Assembly (NCBI GenBank): GCA_033065855.1
Contig: JAVXUO010000643.1
Span: 106,908-170,907 of the forward strand
DNA length: 64,000 nucleotides
DNA from: Escallonia rubra
Taxonomy: Eukaryota > Streptophyta > Magnoliopsida > Escalloniales > Escalloniaceae
Direction: 5' to 3'
Shown here in pieces: positions 1-10,264 of this stretch. Under the pieces are notes generated by a model. The model saw nothing but the letters and a program-made list of their open reading frames with translations. It was not told the origin of the DNA and did not search any database. A program made the translations under genes and the position numbers. The stretch's first letter is position 1, and every line of letters begins with the position of its first letter.

Positions 1-412
1 TATAAAAAGATTGCACGTAATTATTTATATATGTAGAATACTTATCATTATCAGCAAAATTAAAAGGTTGTTCATCGTGAATAACAAATTCAGCAAGACC
101 GTCTCTTTATTCTCGCTGATAATAAATAAATAACTTACCGTCAAAAGATAACTGTGTTTGGCTAGTATTGACATGGCCTTGATTAGGTGCACATGTCGGC
201 CAATGCCTATAAGATGTGTATTACCAGTATTACACGAAAATTATTTTGCACAATACTTTCATTGAGCTTTTTGAACACCATCAACTGTAATCCTTTCGAA
301 GTGATACCAACACTTAGCTTTGAGCTTTTTATCCGCCTTTTGGAGTTTTGGCGGACTTGAGGCAGGATTGTCCGGTCCTTCCTTCGTCTCGACGACCACT
401 CGTCGTGATAAA
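1..412 (-). pseudogene. hAT transposase N-terminal fragment (BED zinc finger)
   Basis: On the minus strand this reads as the start of a plant hAT (Ac/Tam3, RICESLEEPER-like) transposase. A lysine-rich leader leads to a BED finger around 230-320: KCWYHFERITVDG, then KYCAK, FSC and IGRHVH. Further left comes the typical block QTQLSFDGK, then DGLAEFVIHDEQPFNF and YVQSF. In-frame stops (one just before KYC in the finger, one before RDGLA) and a frame change near 140-170 make it a pseudogene. The zinc-finger histidine and one cysteine position look degraded. The frame continues past the left edge. Its upstream part lies at 2831-3688, separated by the LTR at 418-2825. The family assignment comes from recognising the motif order; no search was run. 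Confidence 0.75.
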
Positions 413-679
413 GATTTGTTCCCTACCTATTCAGGTCGTACCCAAAAGCCCATTGTGGTCCCATTTTACATGACACGTCCGCACAAATAACACTCATTTT
501 CAACGCTCTCAACCGGTCAAAGCATGCACGCTCAAGTCACGTGCCCTTCTCACTTTCGTCACGTTACTTCGTCACTAAGAAGCTCATTTTCGCACGAAGC
601 CTTATCACGCTTCGACCGTCGCACTTCGCCCGTCGCCCGTCGATGCGCCATGGCACTTGCCCAAGGAGGTTGGCCTTGG

Positions 680-830
680 CCTCCCCCTTGGGGTCGGCCT
701 CGGCCTTGGCCTTCCCCTTGGGGTCGGCCTCGGCCTCGCCGTTGGGGTCGGCCTCGGCCTCGCCGTTGGGGTCGGCCTCGACCTCCCCTTGAGGTTGGCC
801 TTGGCCTTCCCCGAAGGGTTGGCCTTTGGC
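680..830 (+). repeat. GC-rich short tandem repeat in LTR copy A
   Basis: Repeated units of the type cttggggtcggcctcggc follow one another with an 18-24-bp period. The equivalent array in copy B lies at about 10520-10700. The unit lacks stops in several frames and so creates false open frames rich in Gly, Arg and Pro on both strands. Confidence 0.85.
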
Positions 831-876
831 CTCCATCCTTAGCACATTCACTTCTCTTCAAGGGACCATACATAAC

Positions 877-1030
877 TCCGCGACCCCCGTCGCTAAGACA
901 CAACTCCGCGACCCCCGTCGCCCGGACACAACTCCGCGACCCCGTCGCCCGGACATAACTCTGTGACCCCGTCGCCCGGACACAACTCCGTGACCCCCGT
1001 CGCCCGGACACAACTCCGCGACCCCGTCGC
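877..1030 (+). repeat. About 28-bp tandem repeat in LTR copy A
   Basis: Five to six units containing cgcccggacacaactccg, each joined by a gacccccgt segment, run head to tail. Copy B at about 10755-10800 has only about two units, so the array length differs between the two LTRs. Confidence 0.85.
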
Positions 1031-1396
1031 CGGCGTCCGGGCGTCGCACTTCAACACTTCGCCGCGCCCGTGCGCCGCGCCGCTGATACAGTCGTGCCCC
1101 CAGGCTCTCTGTCACACTACCGTGCCCCCGGCACCATACGCACTCTGTCGCGCCCATACGTACTCTATCGCGCCCATGCGCCACCATTGACACAAACGTG
1201 CCCCCGGCACCTTACGCACTCCGTCGCGCCCATGCGCCGCACCACTAACACAGACGTGCCCCCGACACTTTACTCACTTCATCGCGCCCATGCGCCACAA
1301 TCATGTCATCATGCCCCCGGGCACCACACTCATTCACCACACCATGCGCACCTTGCCTTGGTCGTGGAACATGCTTCGACCCACTCTCCGGAGTGT

Positions 1397-2060
1397 ACAT
1401 CACCCGCGGGGATAGGCGACTCCTCCGGGACACTATCTCCGCCAGGGAGCTCTTCAACTCCCCTTCCGCCAGGTAGACGGCTCCTCCGGGATGCTACCTC
1501 GGCCAGTCGGGTAGACAGCTCCTCCGGGATGCTACCTTGACGCGCTCCGAGTGCTCCGGCACAAGGACTCACCCGCGGGGATAGGCGACTCCTCCGGGAC
1601 ACTATCTCTGCCAGGGAGCTCTTCAACTCCCCTTCCGCCAGGTAGACGGCTCCTCCGGGATGCTACCTCGGCCAGTCGGGTAGACGGCTCCTCCGGGATG
1701 CTACCTTGACATGCTCTAAGTGCTCTGGCACAAGGACTCACCCGCGGGGATAGGCGACTCCTCCGGGACACTATCTCCGCCAGGGAGCTCTTCGACTCCC
1801 CTTCCGCCAGGTAGACGGCTCCTCCGGGATGCTACCTCGGCCAGTCGGGTAGACGGCTCCTCTGGGATGCTACCTTGACATGCTCCGAGTGCTCCGGCAC
1901 AAGGACTCACCCGCAGGGATAGGCGACTCCTCCGGGACACTATCTCTGCCAGGGAGCTCCAAGTGCTCCGGCACGAAGACTCCCCTTCTGCCAGGTAGAC
2001 GGCTCCTCCGGGATGCTACCTTGGCCGGCTAGGTAGACGGCTCCTCCGGGATGCTACCTC
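1397..2060 (+). repeat. 169-bp tandem repeat array in LTR copy A
   Basis: The landmark acccgcgggg (or acccgcaggg) begins at 1402, 1571, 1740 and 1909, an exact 169-bp period over three intervals, followed by a partial unit. Inside each unit shorter modules recur (ggctcctccgggatgctacc, ggcgactcctccgggacact), so the array is compound. In copy B the landmarks are at 11209, 11345 and 11513, where one unit is shortened. Confidence 0.9.
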
Positions 2061-2466
2061 GGCCTGCGGAATAGGCGACTCCTCCGGGACACTATCTCCG
2101 TCAGGGTGCCTGCGTGACTGGCCTACGTGCTCCGGCACTGGGGGCTTGCGTCGGCACCCCTAGGGACTATGACCCCCGGGTCACTCCGAGACGGGAGCAG
2201 GTCTTCGGAGGGCATCGCGCCTAGTTCACCTGGCAGTTGGGCGTCGGGTCTTCCCCACCGCTGCCAGGCCTGTGGGACTCCGCAAGGGCTTGGATTGGAG
2301 GCTAGATCAAGGGGGTTCTCTGGCCACACCGACGTTGTGGGAGCCAGTCTTTCTAGACAGACAGAGCGACGCTGTGAGGAGCAGGCCGGGTGAATATGCG
2401 ATCCGACAGTCCGTTGAGCACCGGCACCCGTGGACCCCTCGGTGACGTGTCACTCCCCGGGAGCGC

Positions 2467-2509
2467 CACGTGTCGGATAATGACATCATTATCTCAATCT
2501 CTATAAATA
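2467..2509 (+). promoter_or_regulatory. Putative LTR promoter: G-box, TGACATCA site, TATA box (copy A)
   Basis: Within 43 bp lie CACGTG (2467-2472), TGACATCA (2481-2488, like an as-1/bZIP site) and TATAAATA (2502-2509). The same trio in the same order is kept in copy B at 12071-12076, 12085-12092 and 12106-12113. The position, about 320 bp before the LTR end, suits a U3/R boundary. Function is inferred from sequence only. Confidence 0.6.
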
Positions 2510-2830
2510 GAGGTCTTGAGAATTCACTTGAAAGACTTCTTCTTCACTCTCTCACATTTTCACTTTCTCACTCTAGAATCCTAGAGAGAGAAACATACAG
2601 GACCCTGACTTTGGACCTAAGCATCGGACTGTGACTGTCGTCGTATATTCATCCTGCGCTATCGCCCTCGCAGCACTGCCACCCTCAAGCTCTGTCTAGG
2701 AAGCCCTTGGTCTCTGCCCTTGTTCCACCCTTGCTGTGTCTCACATCAACATACTTGGAAGCTGACTCGGACTGCAGCCTTTGTGGCACCTCCACGTAAG
2801 TACGAACCCACTTTCCTTGGCATCAAGATT

Positions 2831-3688
2831 CTACCTTAGAGTAGCAATGTCGCTAACCCAGCTGCATTCTTGACTAAAATGCGAGTAATCTTTTGAAGGT
2901 ATATATTGAAAATCAGGTATGTTTTGGTTAAACTCAATAAAAATTTGGGTATATATACCCACTGGTGGTTGTTCTTGAAATTGTGATGGTGGATGGTTTT
3001 GGTTACGTGATTTTGATAATCTTGAGGAAGAAATATTATACGCTAAAATTGTTTGACATGAATGAAAAATAAAATTGATAAGACTAATTAAATATTAAAG
3101 AATAAAAGTACTAAATATTTGAAGAATAGTTGTAATTGAAAATTTGAGAGGATTAATACTTAGTAATAAATAAGAAGGGTAAGAAAGCTTGTAAAATTTA
3201 GCTAAGAGAGAGTGAGAAGATTTGAATGAAAAACGTGAAGAGGAGGGGGTGAATTTATAGATTTTTTAAATTTCGTAAAAGATCAAAATACCTCTAAAAC
3301 TAGTTGTTTATAGTTGTTGGGAGGGTAAATATGTAAAGTGCATAAAATTGTTAGGATAATGTTAGACGAAAATATCCATCAAACTAGCCGTTATATAACT
3401 CTTCTTTAGAGGGGAGGGGGGGGGGAGGTAAAAGTAAAATTTAAGAAAATATAGCAGCTTGAGGGGGGTGGGGGGTGGGGGGGGGGATCTGAAAATTTTC
3501 AAATTATAAATTTTTTTTGGGCGGATCAGGCCAGATCCGGGCCAGATAAGGGCCGTCTTTGGGCTTTTTTAAGAGTCCAAGCCCTTGGCCCTTGGCTAGC
3601 ACAGTTCATACCACGAGCTAGGCCAGCCTGAGCTTTTTTGGGCCGGAGCGGGCTGGCCTGTGGGCCCGCAGCCCGTTTGACATCTCTA
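2831..3688 (-). mobile_element. 5' portion of a hAT transposon with terminal inverted repeat
   Basis: On the minus strand the block starts at 3688 with tagagatgtcaaacgggc, a typical plant hAT terminus, and is followed by a GGCC-rich subterminal region. Around 2840-3060 an N-terminal reading frame appears (NHPPSQFQEQPPVGIYTQ, later QYIPSKDYSHFS), continuing the transposase fragment at 1-412 across the LTR insertion. The partner terminus is outside the window, so the 8-bp target duplication cannot be checked. Confidence 0.65.
3412..3487 (+). other. G-run cluster in the hAT subterminal region
   Basis: Two dense groups of guanine runs (about 3412-3427 and 3463-3487), some ten bases long, lie on the plus strand and fit the G-quadruplex pattern. 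They sit in the non-coding subterminal part of the hAT element. Confidence 0.6.
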
Positions 3689-5591
3689 AGTTACGGTAGA
3701 AGACATTCTCTTGACAAATGTACTATTCATATAATTACTAGATTACTAACAAGTCTTATAATGGTGATTGTTTATTTGGAGACAATCACTTCAGAAAAAA
3801 GAAGAAAACTCTTTCATTTTCTCTGATTTATTAATCATTAAGTACTACTAATCGAATTATTATATATGTATGAAAGTCGAAGCTCAGAGAATGTAACATT
3901 CTTTTTCCTAATTGGCATGTCTCTTTTAATGTCATTTGGCATTCAACAAATGATATAAAATTTACTTTTCTCTCCCTTCCACGTCAGCGTGTCCCACTTA
4001 AAAACAAATCTCTCCATAAATTTTAAATTTATATCTCATTCTAATCAATATCTTATTCAAATCTTGAAACTTTTCAATATTTTATATAACTCTTACACGT
4101 TTTCACAAGCTAACACACACACACATGCACGCACACATGTGTGTGCGTGTGTGCGCCCGTGCGTATAATTATCTCTCATATTATGTTTTTCTTATATCGC
4201 ATAACTTTTTATACTGTTTTAGGTGAGTTTTATTTGTAAAAATCTCAATACATGGGTTCTTAACATTGTTACTAAAAATGGTAAAAAAAAAACACTCATA
4301 AAAAGGTGAAAATAGTATTGTTTGTTATTAGTATTCGATATATAAGTACAAGCTTTTAATTAGTCGTCGTTGGTCCCGTATGTAACGCACGAGGTTAATA
4401 CTAGTAACAACGTGAAAGCTAAAAGTTCATTAACTAACTGCAATAATGGTAACTATCGTAAGAAGGTATTATTAATGGGAGTGTTAAAAGATTAAGTCTT
4501 CTCAGTTATATATCCACGCCCTTACTACTAATTTATGTACATTTTAGTTACTAGAACTTACTCTAGACTACCTGTTTTATTTTATTTTTTCCATTTATTT
4601 ATGAGACTTTCACTTTTTTCTTGATACGCTTGTCTACTAAAAACGGAGTAAGTCTTATTAAATGTGTCACCCACATAAGCACGATATAGTGTATCAAGAT
4701 AGCAAAATCATTTTTGGATGACATGAAACTCTTATATAGGTTCCTCACCATCGTGAGCAGGTAGGGCAAGACAAGGACTTTATTCCATTTTAAACAGGAT
4801 AAATTTTGATCGGTGCTTGAGTTGTTGGAAGATAGTCAAAAAGCCCTTATATAATGATAATTACTCGTCGCTAATTAACTTTGGTAATATTTTTGTTAAC
4901 ACCTTCAACGATAATTTTTGAAAACTTTTTAACCTCACTAAATAGGGACATGATCCACTGCCTGCACTGGCAAAATAAGCTAAGTTTCCGGATTGAAGTT
5001 TCATTTAAGCTTTTTCCATCACCCGCTGCATAATGTAATAGATGAAGATTTTAACCAAAATGTCTCGAATGGATTTAATAAGTCGAAAGGATAACCAGGT
5101 AAATAGAGGGGGCAATGTTGTAATCTTCATCATCCGCTACGTAATGTAGCGGACGACGGAAGAACTTTAAAAAGAAAAAATATATATATTTGGCCCGTCC
5201 ATCTGCGATTGGTGGACGGCCAGATAGCACGTGCAACTTAACTTAAGTTGTCAACGCTGTCAAATGATCAGCTCCCCACTAAATAAAGCGATATATATTT
5301 AACGACAATCAATTGCTATCTCGAAGTTATAGCTATTATGCTACAATTCGGGTAGGTGCCAAAACTTTTCGTTCTAAGAATGCCATCTTTGTAATGTTAT
5401 GTGACTAGTAAATTTATCAAATGTATCCCTAAATGACCGGTCAAAAAGCCTCCGTGGACTATAATTGCTTTGAATTCAAATAGAAGGGATATAGTACTAT
5501 ACGAGACATTAAAAATAATATTTCTCAAACACGAACCAAATAATCCATAAATGTTTTGAAATCCAGTTATGCTTTTAAATCCTCATTCGCA
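3689..5591. other. AT-rich intergenic stretch without recognisable genes
   Basis: I see no gene here. An alternating (CA)n/(TG)n block at about 4108-4165 is self-complementary. A decayed transposon end lies at 5010-5276 and is listed separately. The rest is AT-rich and unassigned. Confidence 0.6.
5010..5276 (+). mobile_element. Decayed end of the palindrome-rich element family
   Basis: The palindrome catccgctacgtaatgtagc...gga at about 5134-5158 matches the palindromes inside the element at 19870-21551. The following ggcccgtccat, ggtggacggccagat, tgtcaacgct and gatcagct segments at 5190-5275 match, in order and with substitutions, that element's right terminus (21476-21550). Only this end is recognisable; no opposite end was found. 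Confidence 0.55.
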
Positions 5592-5899
5592 TAACTCATT
5601 GAGAAAATGACAAATGACCCTTTCATGTATTTCGGGTTTGTGGGTCGATCATTTCGGGTATCAATTTTGACAATTGACCCCTTACCTATAAATTTAGTTC
5701 ACTTGGAGGACAATTAACCGATTTAGGTGCCTATAAAAAGACACAATTGCCCATTCTATCTCTCAATCTTTATACATTTCTTTCTCAATGATGGCGGGGG
5801 TGGGGGGAGGGAGGGGGCAGTGGTTCAATCGGCCGCGACGGGGGTGGGGGGGAGGGTGCTAGTTCTTGGGTTTCTTGTCCTTTTACAGAAAAATTTGAT

Positions 5900-7178
5900 T
5901 GAAACCAAAAAGATAATCCTAGAGGGGGGGTGAATAGGGTTTTAAGACTACTTTAAAAATTAACAAACAACAAACCTCAATCTCAATAACTTAAATAAGC
6001 AAACAACCAATCTCAACACAAATGTAAAACGATAATGTAAAGAGAGAAGAGTTTAGAGATACTTGACAAGGAGATTTAAATGGTTCGGCTTGATATACCC
6101 TTAAGCCTACGTCCACTCATTCAAGGAAGTCCCTTGAAAGGCCCTAGAATCCACTAGTATGATCTTCCTTACCGGTCAAGATCGAACCTCTTACAATCCC
6201 TTGATGCTATGCCCACATCAAGAACAAGCTTTGACAAACCCAAAGCTCCAAAGCTTGACAACCCCAAGCTTTGATACAAGAACCTTTAGATGAAGAATTG
6301 TGTACAAGATTTCACTCTCAATAAGTAGATGAGTACAAGTTTAAGTACTAGAACAAGAGAGATGAGTGTATGATGACTTATGAAACTGTATATCTCTCAA
6401 ATGTAAGCTCACAATAAATGCTCTCTTGAAATGGATGAGAAATCAATGAAAAACAAGAGAGATTGAACAATTGTCTTGATCTTTGAGTATATGAAAAATA
6501 AGAGAGCTTTGAATGCAATTAATGAATCAAAACTAAGTCCAAAATGAGTATTTATAGAGTTGGGAATTAATATGACCGTTTGGAGTTAGGTAGGGCATTT
6601 ATTGCGCCAAATGGTAAATACAGTCGACTGTAATGCACCATTGCAGTCGACTGTAATCCCAAAGTAGCCATTGGAAATTCAAATTTTCAACTTACAGTCG
6701 ACTGTAATCCAAATGCAGTCGACTGTAATAGGCTACTGGAAGTATTACAGTCGACTGCATTCCAATGCAATCGACTGTAATACCTCACTGCCCAACTTGC
6801 AGTCGACTGCAATCCAATGCAGTCGACTGCATTCCAGAAAATGCAGTTTCCTAGTTTTTAAAGAATGAAAAACTTTTATGCATGCAAGGGAAACCTATGG
6901 GCAAGTTCTAGGTATACAGTCATCGTAACGATCATCTCTCTACGTCTAGTTTACAAAGAAGGAAATAAAGCGTTGTAAAGTTCAATCGACGAATTCCTTC
7001 TTTGATGCATTCCGTTGAGAGTCTTTGAACGATTTGCTCGTCTAATAGTCCGTTTTCATGAGTATGAGATTGTTCCTATTGCTTCATCAACTCAATGCAT
7101 GTTAGACAACATAAACATCAATGTTAGTTATCATCAAAACCAAATATAATCCTAGGTTGAATAACCGTAGGGTTAACA
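5900..7178 (-). repeat. Copia 3' LTR
   Basis: On the minus strand this 1279-bp block begins TGTTAACCCTACGGTT and ends ...GGTTTCA. It matches the solo LTR at 46937-48177 throughout, and its first 162 bp match 12442-12603. It contains eight copies or near-copies of the palindrome cagtcgactg between 6621 and 6830. Confidence 0.9.
6621..6829. repeat. Paired cagtcgactg palindromes in the copia LTR
   Basis: The 10-bp palindrome occurs at 6621, 6644, 6695, 6716, 6748, 6768 (variant caatcgactg), 6800 and 6820. Copies fall in pairs 20-23 bp apart, about two helical turns. The solo LTR near 47285-47455 keeps the same arrangement. Confidence 0.9.
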
Positions 7179-7195
7179 ATCTCCCCCTTTTTTTA
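7179..7195 (-). promoter_or_regulatory. Copia polypurine tract
   Basis: On the minus strand AAAAAAAGGGGGAGAT lies directly upstream of the LTR start TGTTAACC, the expected primer site for plus-strand DNA synthesis. This fixes the element's orientation and marks 5900-7178 as its 3' LTR. Confidence 0.85.
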
Positions 7196-7761
7196 TGATG
7201 GCAAACATTGATTCAAATAATATGAGATATATAAGATAATAAGCGTAAAGAAGCATGACAATCTCAATTATGAACCATAAGGGGTCATGAGAAAAAAATT
7301 TGACAAAAAAAACTCCCCCTATTTAAAGTAATATAGGGCTTCCCCTAACTCAAGTAATATTTGCTCATATCAAATCCACAAAAGTATGAATCAACAATAG
7401 TTTCTCCCCCTTTTGACATCATTGAAAAAGGTCAAGGGTGTGTGTGAAAGTGATCAACTTATGTATCCATCCATGGATAATCTATATTGCCAACAAGGGC
7501 ATTCAAACAATAAAACATAAGTACTTGAATACCCATCAAAAGGTGTACCAAGCACCTTTTACAAAAATAGCTCAAAAAGGAAGTGTAAAGGATTTAGAAA
7601 TATGAATGTGTGCAAATCAAATGAGTTTAAATGAATATCAACAAAATCAATAATTTTGAAAAGACAAACATCAACCAAAGCATGCTATAAGCATATGAGA
7701 TAATGCTCAAGCATGTAAAGAGTAACTAGCATGTTTATGCACAAGATATGAAATAACCTAG

Positions 7762-7965
7762 TCACATAGGTGAAGACATGCCAAGTTCTCTTCTAAGAGT
7801 GGTAAACCTCTTCGAATCTAAAGGTTTAGTGAAGATATCCGCTAATTGGTGATTTGTATCCACGAAATCTAGAACAATATCACCTTTTTGCACATGATCA
7901 CGGATAAAATGGTGTTTGATTTCTATGTGCTTTGTGCGTGAATGTTGGATGAGATTTTTTGCTCA
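7762..7965 (-). pseudogene. Copia pol C-terminus (end of RNase H)
   Basis: On the minus strand a frame reads AKNLIQHSRTKHIEIKHHF, then IRDHVQKGDIVLDFVD, NHQLADIFTKPL, RRELGMSSPM and a stop at 7762-7764. This is the conserved C-terminal end of copia RNase H, which degrades RNA in the RNA:DNA hybrid during reverse transcription. The frame is open but cut at about 7965, where unrelated GC-rich sequence of the next element begins, so only about 65 residues of pol survive. Confidence 0.88.
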
Positions 7966-10264
7966 AGTCATGCCATCACCCACTCCCTTGGGGGCTTCAC
8001 CCATTCCCAACCCCTTCGGCCTCACATTGCAACGACTTGGTACGTGGTGCGCGGGGTGGCTCGAGCCACGCTACTAGGTCGCATCATCATCCTTCATTTA
8101 CTTTTCTCAACCGGTCATCGATGATCATCCTCAGTGGTCTCCCTCGGCATCCTTGTCTCAGCCCAACACTTAGAAAAATTTTCATTTTTTTTTCGCAACC
8201 GGTCATCAATGATCATCCTCAGTGGTCTCCTTCGGCATCCTTGTCTCAGCCCAACACTTAGAAAAAAATTCATTTTTTTTCGCAACCGGTCATCGATGAT
8301 CATCCTCAGCGGCCTCCCTTAGCATCCTTGCCCGAGCTAAAAATAATAATTTCAACACTTAGAAAAAATTTCAAGTTTTTCATCTTCCCTACTACTCCCA
8401 ACATATATGCTCTCATCACTCTCCCTCTCACATTTTCCTCTCCTCCCTCACCATCCAACACCCCATCACCCTTTCCCAACTTCATACACAACTTCTCTCT
8501 TTCTTATGGAAAAGTTCTCATTCTTCTCCCATCCTACTCCTCTCTTTCTCTTCTTTTACATTGTGAAGATTTTCATTGGGAGCTCTTTCCTAAGGGCTGC
8601 AAAAAAAAAATTCAAAACCAAAATCAAATTCAAATTTCAGATTCAATTCGGGCGGACGGGCAGAACCGACCGACCCGTGCCCCGACCTGCGTGCCATTCC
8701 CTCTCTATTATGTGCCCGACCCGACCTGCGTCCTTCCCAGAAAACCCTAAACCTAATTTTCTCTCATCTCTTTCTCTTTCCCTTATGCGCCGCCGCAGCC
8801 CCCATTGGCGCCGCCACCTTTCGGCCTCGGCCTCCAGCCACTCAGCTCCCCGGCCGACGTCGCCTCCTCGCCGACGACCCCTCGGCCTCGCCCCCACCTC
8901 CCTCTATTTTCTCTTCTCTCCCCCGCCCTTCCTTCCCCCGCCCCTCGGCCACCCGCGGCACCCCACCGCCGCCCCTTCTTTCCCCTCCATCTTCCCCATC
9001 CCCTCTTTCGGCCTCGGCCACTCCTCCCCTTACCCCCTCGGCCTCGGCCTCCCCAACCCCTTCCCTAGGCCGACCCCCCTTCCTCTCTCCCCTCCATCTT
9101 CCCCTCCTTCTACCCCTTCGGCCTCGGCCCACCTCACATTCCCCATCTCCTTCTTTCAGCCAACTCCACCCACGCCGAGGCTGACCCTTCTTCCCCACCA
9201 AGGCCGACCCTCACGCCACACCCAAGGCTGAGGCCGACCCCTTCCTCTCTTCAACCTTCGGCCTTCATCCTCCTCCCCCTACCTTCACCTTCGGCCACCA
9301 TCAAGGCCACCCATTTTGGCTTTCCCAAAGCCATGGCCATCACCTTCAAGAACCTCTCCATCTCTTCTTTCCCTTCACCACCTTCGGCCCGCACACATTC
9401 ACCCAACGACCGACAACCATCACCAACCATCATCCTCACAACCATGCACACACAAAAAAAAAACTCATCATGACGACCAACGTGCCTCGCGTCCAACCTT
9501 TCACTTCCGTCACAACACCCAAGTCCACCCCGTCACCTTCGCACCTTCACATCATGGCCGACATCCAAGGCCGACAACTTCAAATTATTTTTTTTGGCAA
9601 AATTGACCGACATGCATTGTCCGTGCCCCTGCGCCCGTCGTGGACTGCCCCTGCATCGCGACGCCCGATCGCGCACATCGCGCCCCTACACATTTCATAC
9701 TTTTTTACACTTAGAATTTTTTTTCAAATTTGATCACGTCCCGTGTGACGACGTCCTCCGACATCAACATCCTTGGTAGGTGGTGCGCGAGGTAGCTCGA
9801 ACCAGCTAATCCTACTCATTGTTCGACGCTCATCGTTCGTCGCCCGGGCGCTGTCTCCGTGACCCCCGTCGCAAGCGCCCATGCGCCGTCTCTGCGACGC
9901 TTGTCGCCCATCGCCCGGGCGCCGTCTTCGCGACCCCCTTCGCCAACGCCCGTACGCCGTCTCGGCGACGCTTGTCACCCATCGCCCGGGTGACGTCTCC
10001 GTGACACTCGTAGTCCGTCGCCCGGGCGCCGTTTACATGCTCGAGCCCCTACGCCCTATCATCGTGCCTTTGTCTCAACCCCCAAGCATTCCAAGCTTTC
10101 GTAGGTGGTGCACGAGGTGGCTCGAGCCACATACTCATCATCATCATCATGCATTGACGACCTCAACAACTCGCTGGCCAAACAACATCAACATCTTGCT
10201 AAGTGTTTATGCGTGTAGTGCCCGCTTGGGTTGCCCCTCCGCGCACACCACAGGCAGGAGCTTA
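7966..10264 (+). mobile_element. Internal region of the unclassified LTR element (copy B)
   Basis: This GC-rich block precedes LTR copy B. I find no gag, protease, reverse transcriptase or integrase motif in any frame, so the element looks non-autonomous (LARD-like). It holds a three-unit repeat (8113-8305) and a pyrimidine- and proline-codon-rich stretch (about 8740-9500) that follows an aaaaccctaaacc motif. It also has cgcccgggcg palindromes at 9840-10030 and three copies of a gtggtgcgcgaggtggctcg-like motif (about 8045, 9780, 10101). The left end abuts copia sequence without a recognisable LTR, so the 5' part is lost. Long open frames here are compositional artefacts. Confidence 0.6.
8113..8310 (+). 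repeat. 88-bp tandem repeat, three units
   Basis: The units start at ggtcatcgatgatcatcctc (8113), 8201 and 8288, giving spacings of 88 and 87 bp. The first two units are complete and the third runs into unrelated sequence after about 40 bp. Confidence 0.9.

Larger units (their letters stand above)
418..2825 (+). mobile_element. Solo LTR of an unclassified LTR retrotransposon (copy A)
   Basis: This block runs from TGTTCCCTACC to GGCATCA, i.e. TG...CA. It is bounded by the perfect 5-bp direct repeat agatt at 413-417 and 2826-2830, the signature of LTR-retrotransposon integration. It aligns along its length, with indels, to 10265-12441 (TGTTCCC...GGCATCA). No coding or internal region lies beside it, so it is a solo LTR left by recombination between the element's two LTRs. 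It is very GC-rich and built from tandem repeats (about 680-820, 877-1030, 1397-2060). Near the 3' end come a G-box, a TGACATCA site and a TATA box, which indicates plus orientation with a very long U3. The host sequence is the hAT element, which resumes on both sides. Confidence 0.88.

Noticed and set aside
524..1626. Several overlapping Arg/Pro/Gly-rich open frames on both strands
   Set aside because: They lie wholly in GC-rich tandem repeats of LTR copy A, overlap each other in most frames and have no domain. The absence of stops is compositional.
6671..6868. Small frame repeating LQSTVI/MQSTVI
   Set aside because: It is a by-product of the cagtcgactg palindromes in the copia LTR. The same false frame type occurs in the solo LTR near 47211-47551.
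8407..9231. A 274-codon Ser/Pro/His-rich frame and overlapping frames
   Set aside because: It has pyrimidine-rich low-complexity composition inside a retrotransposon internal region; the reverse strand is equally open and there is no recognisable domain.
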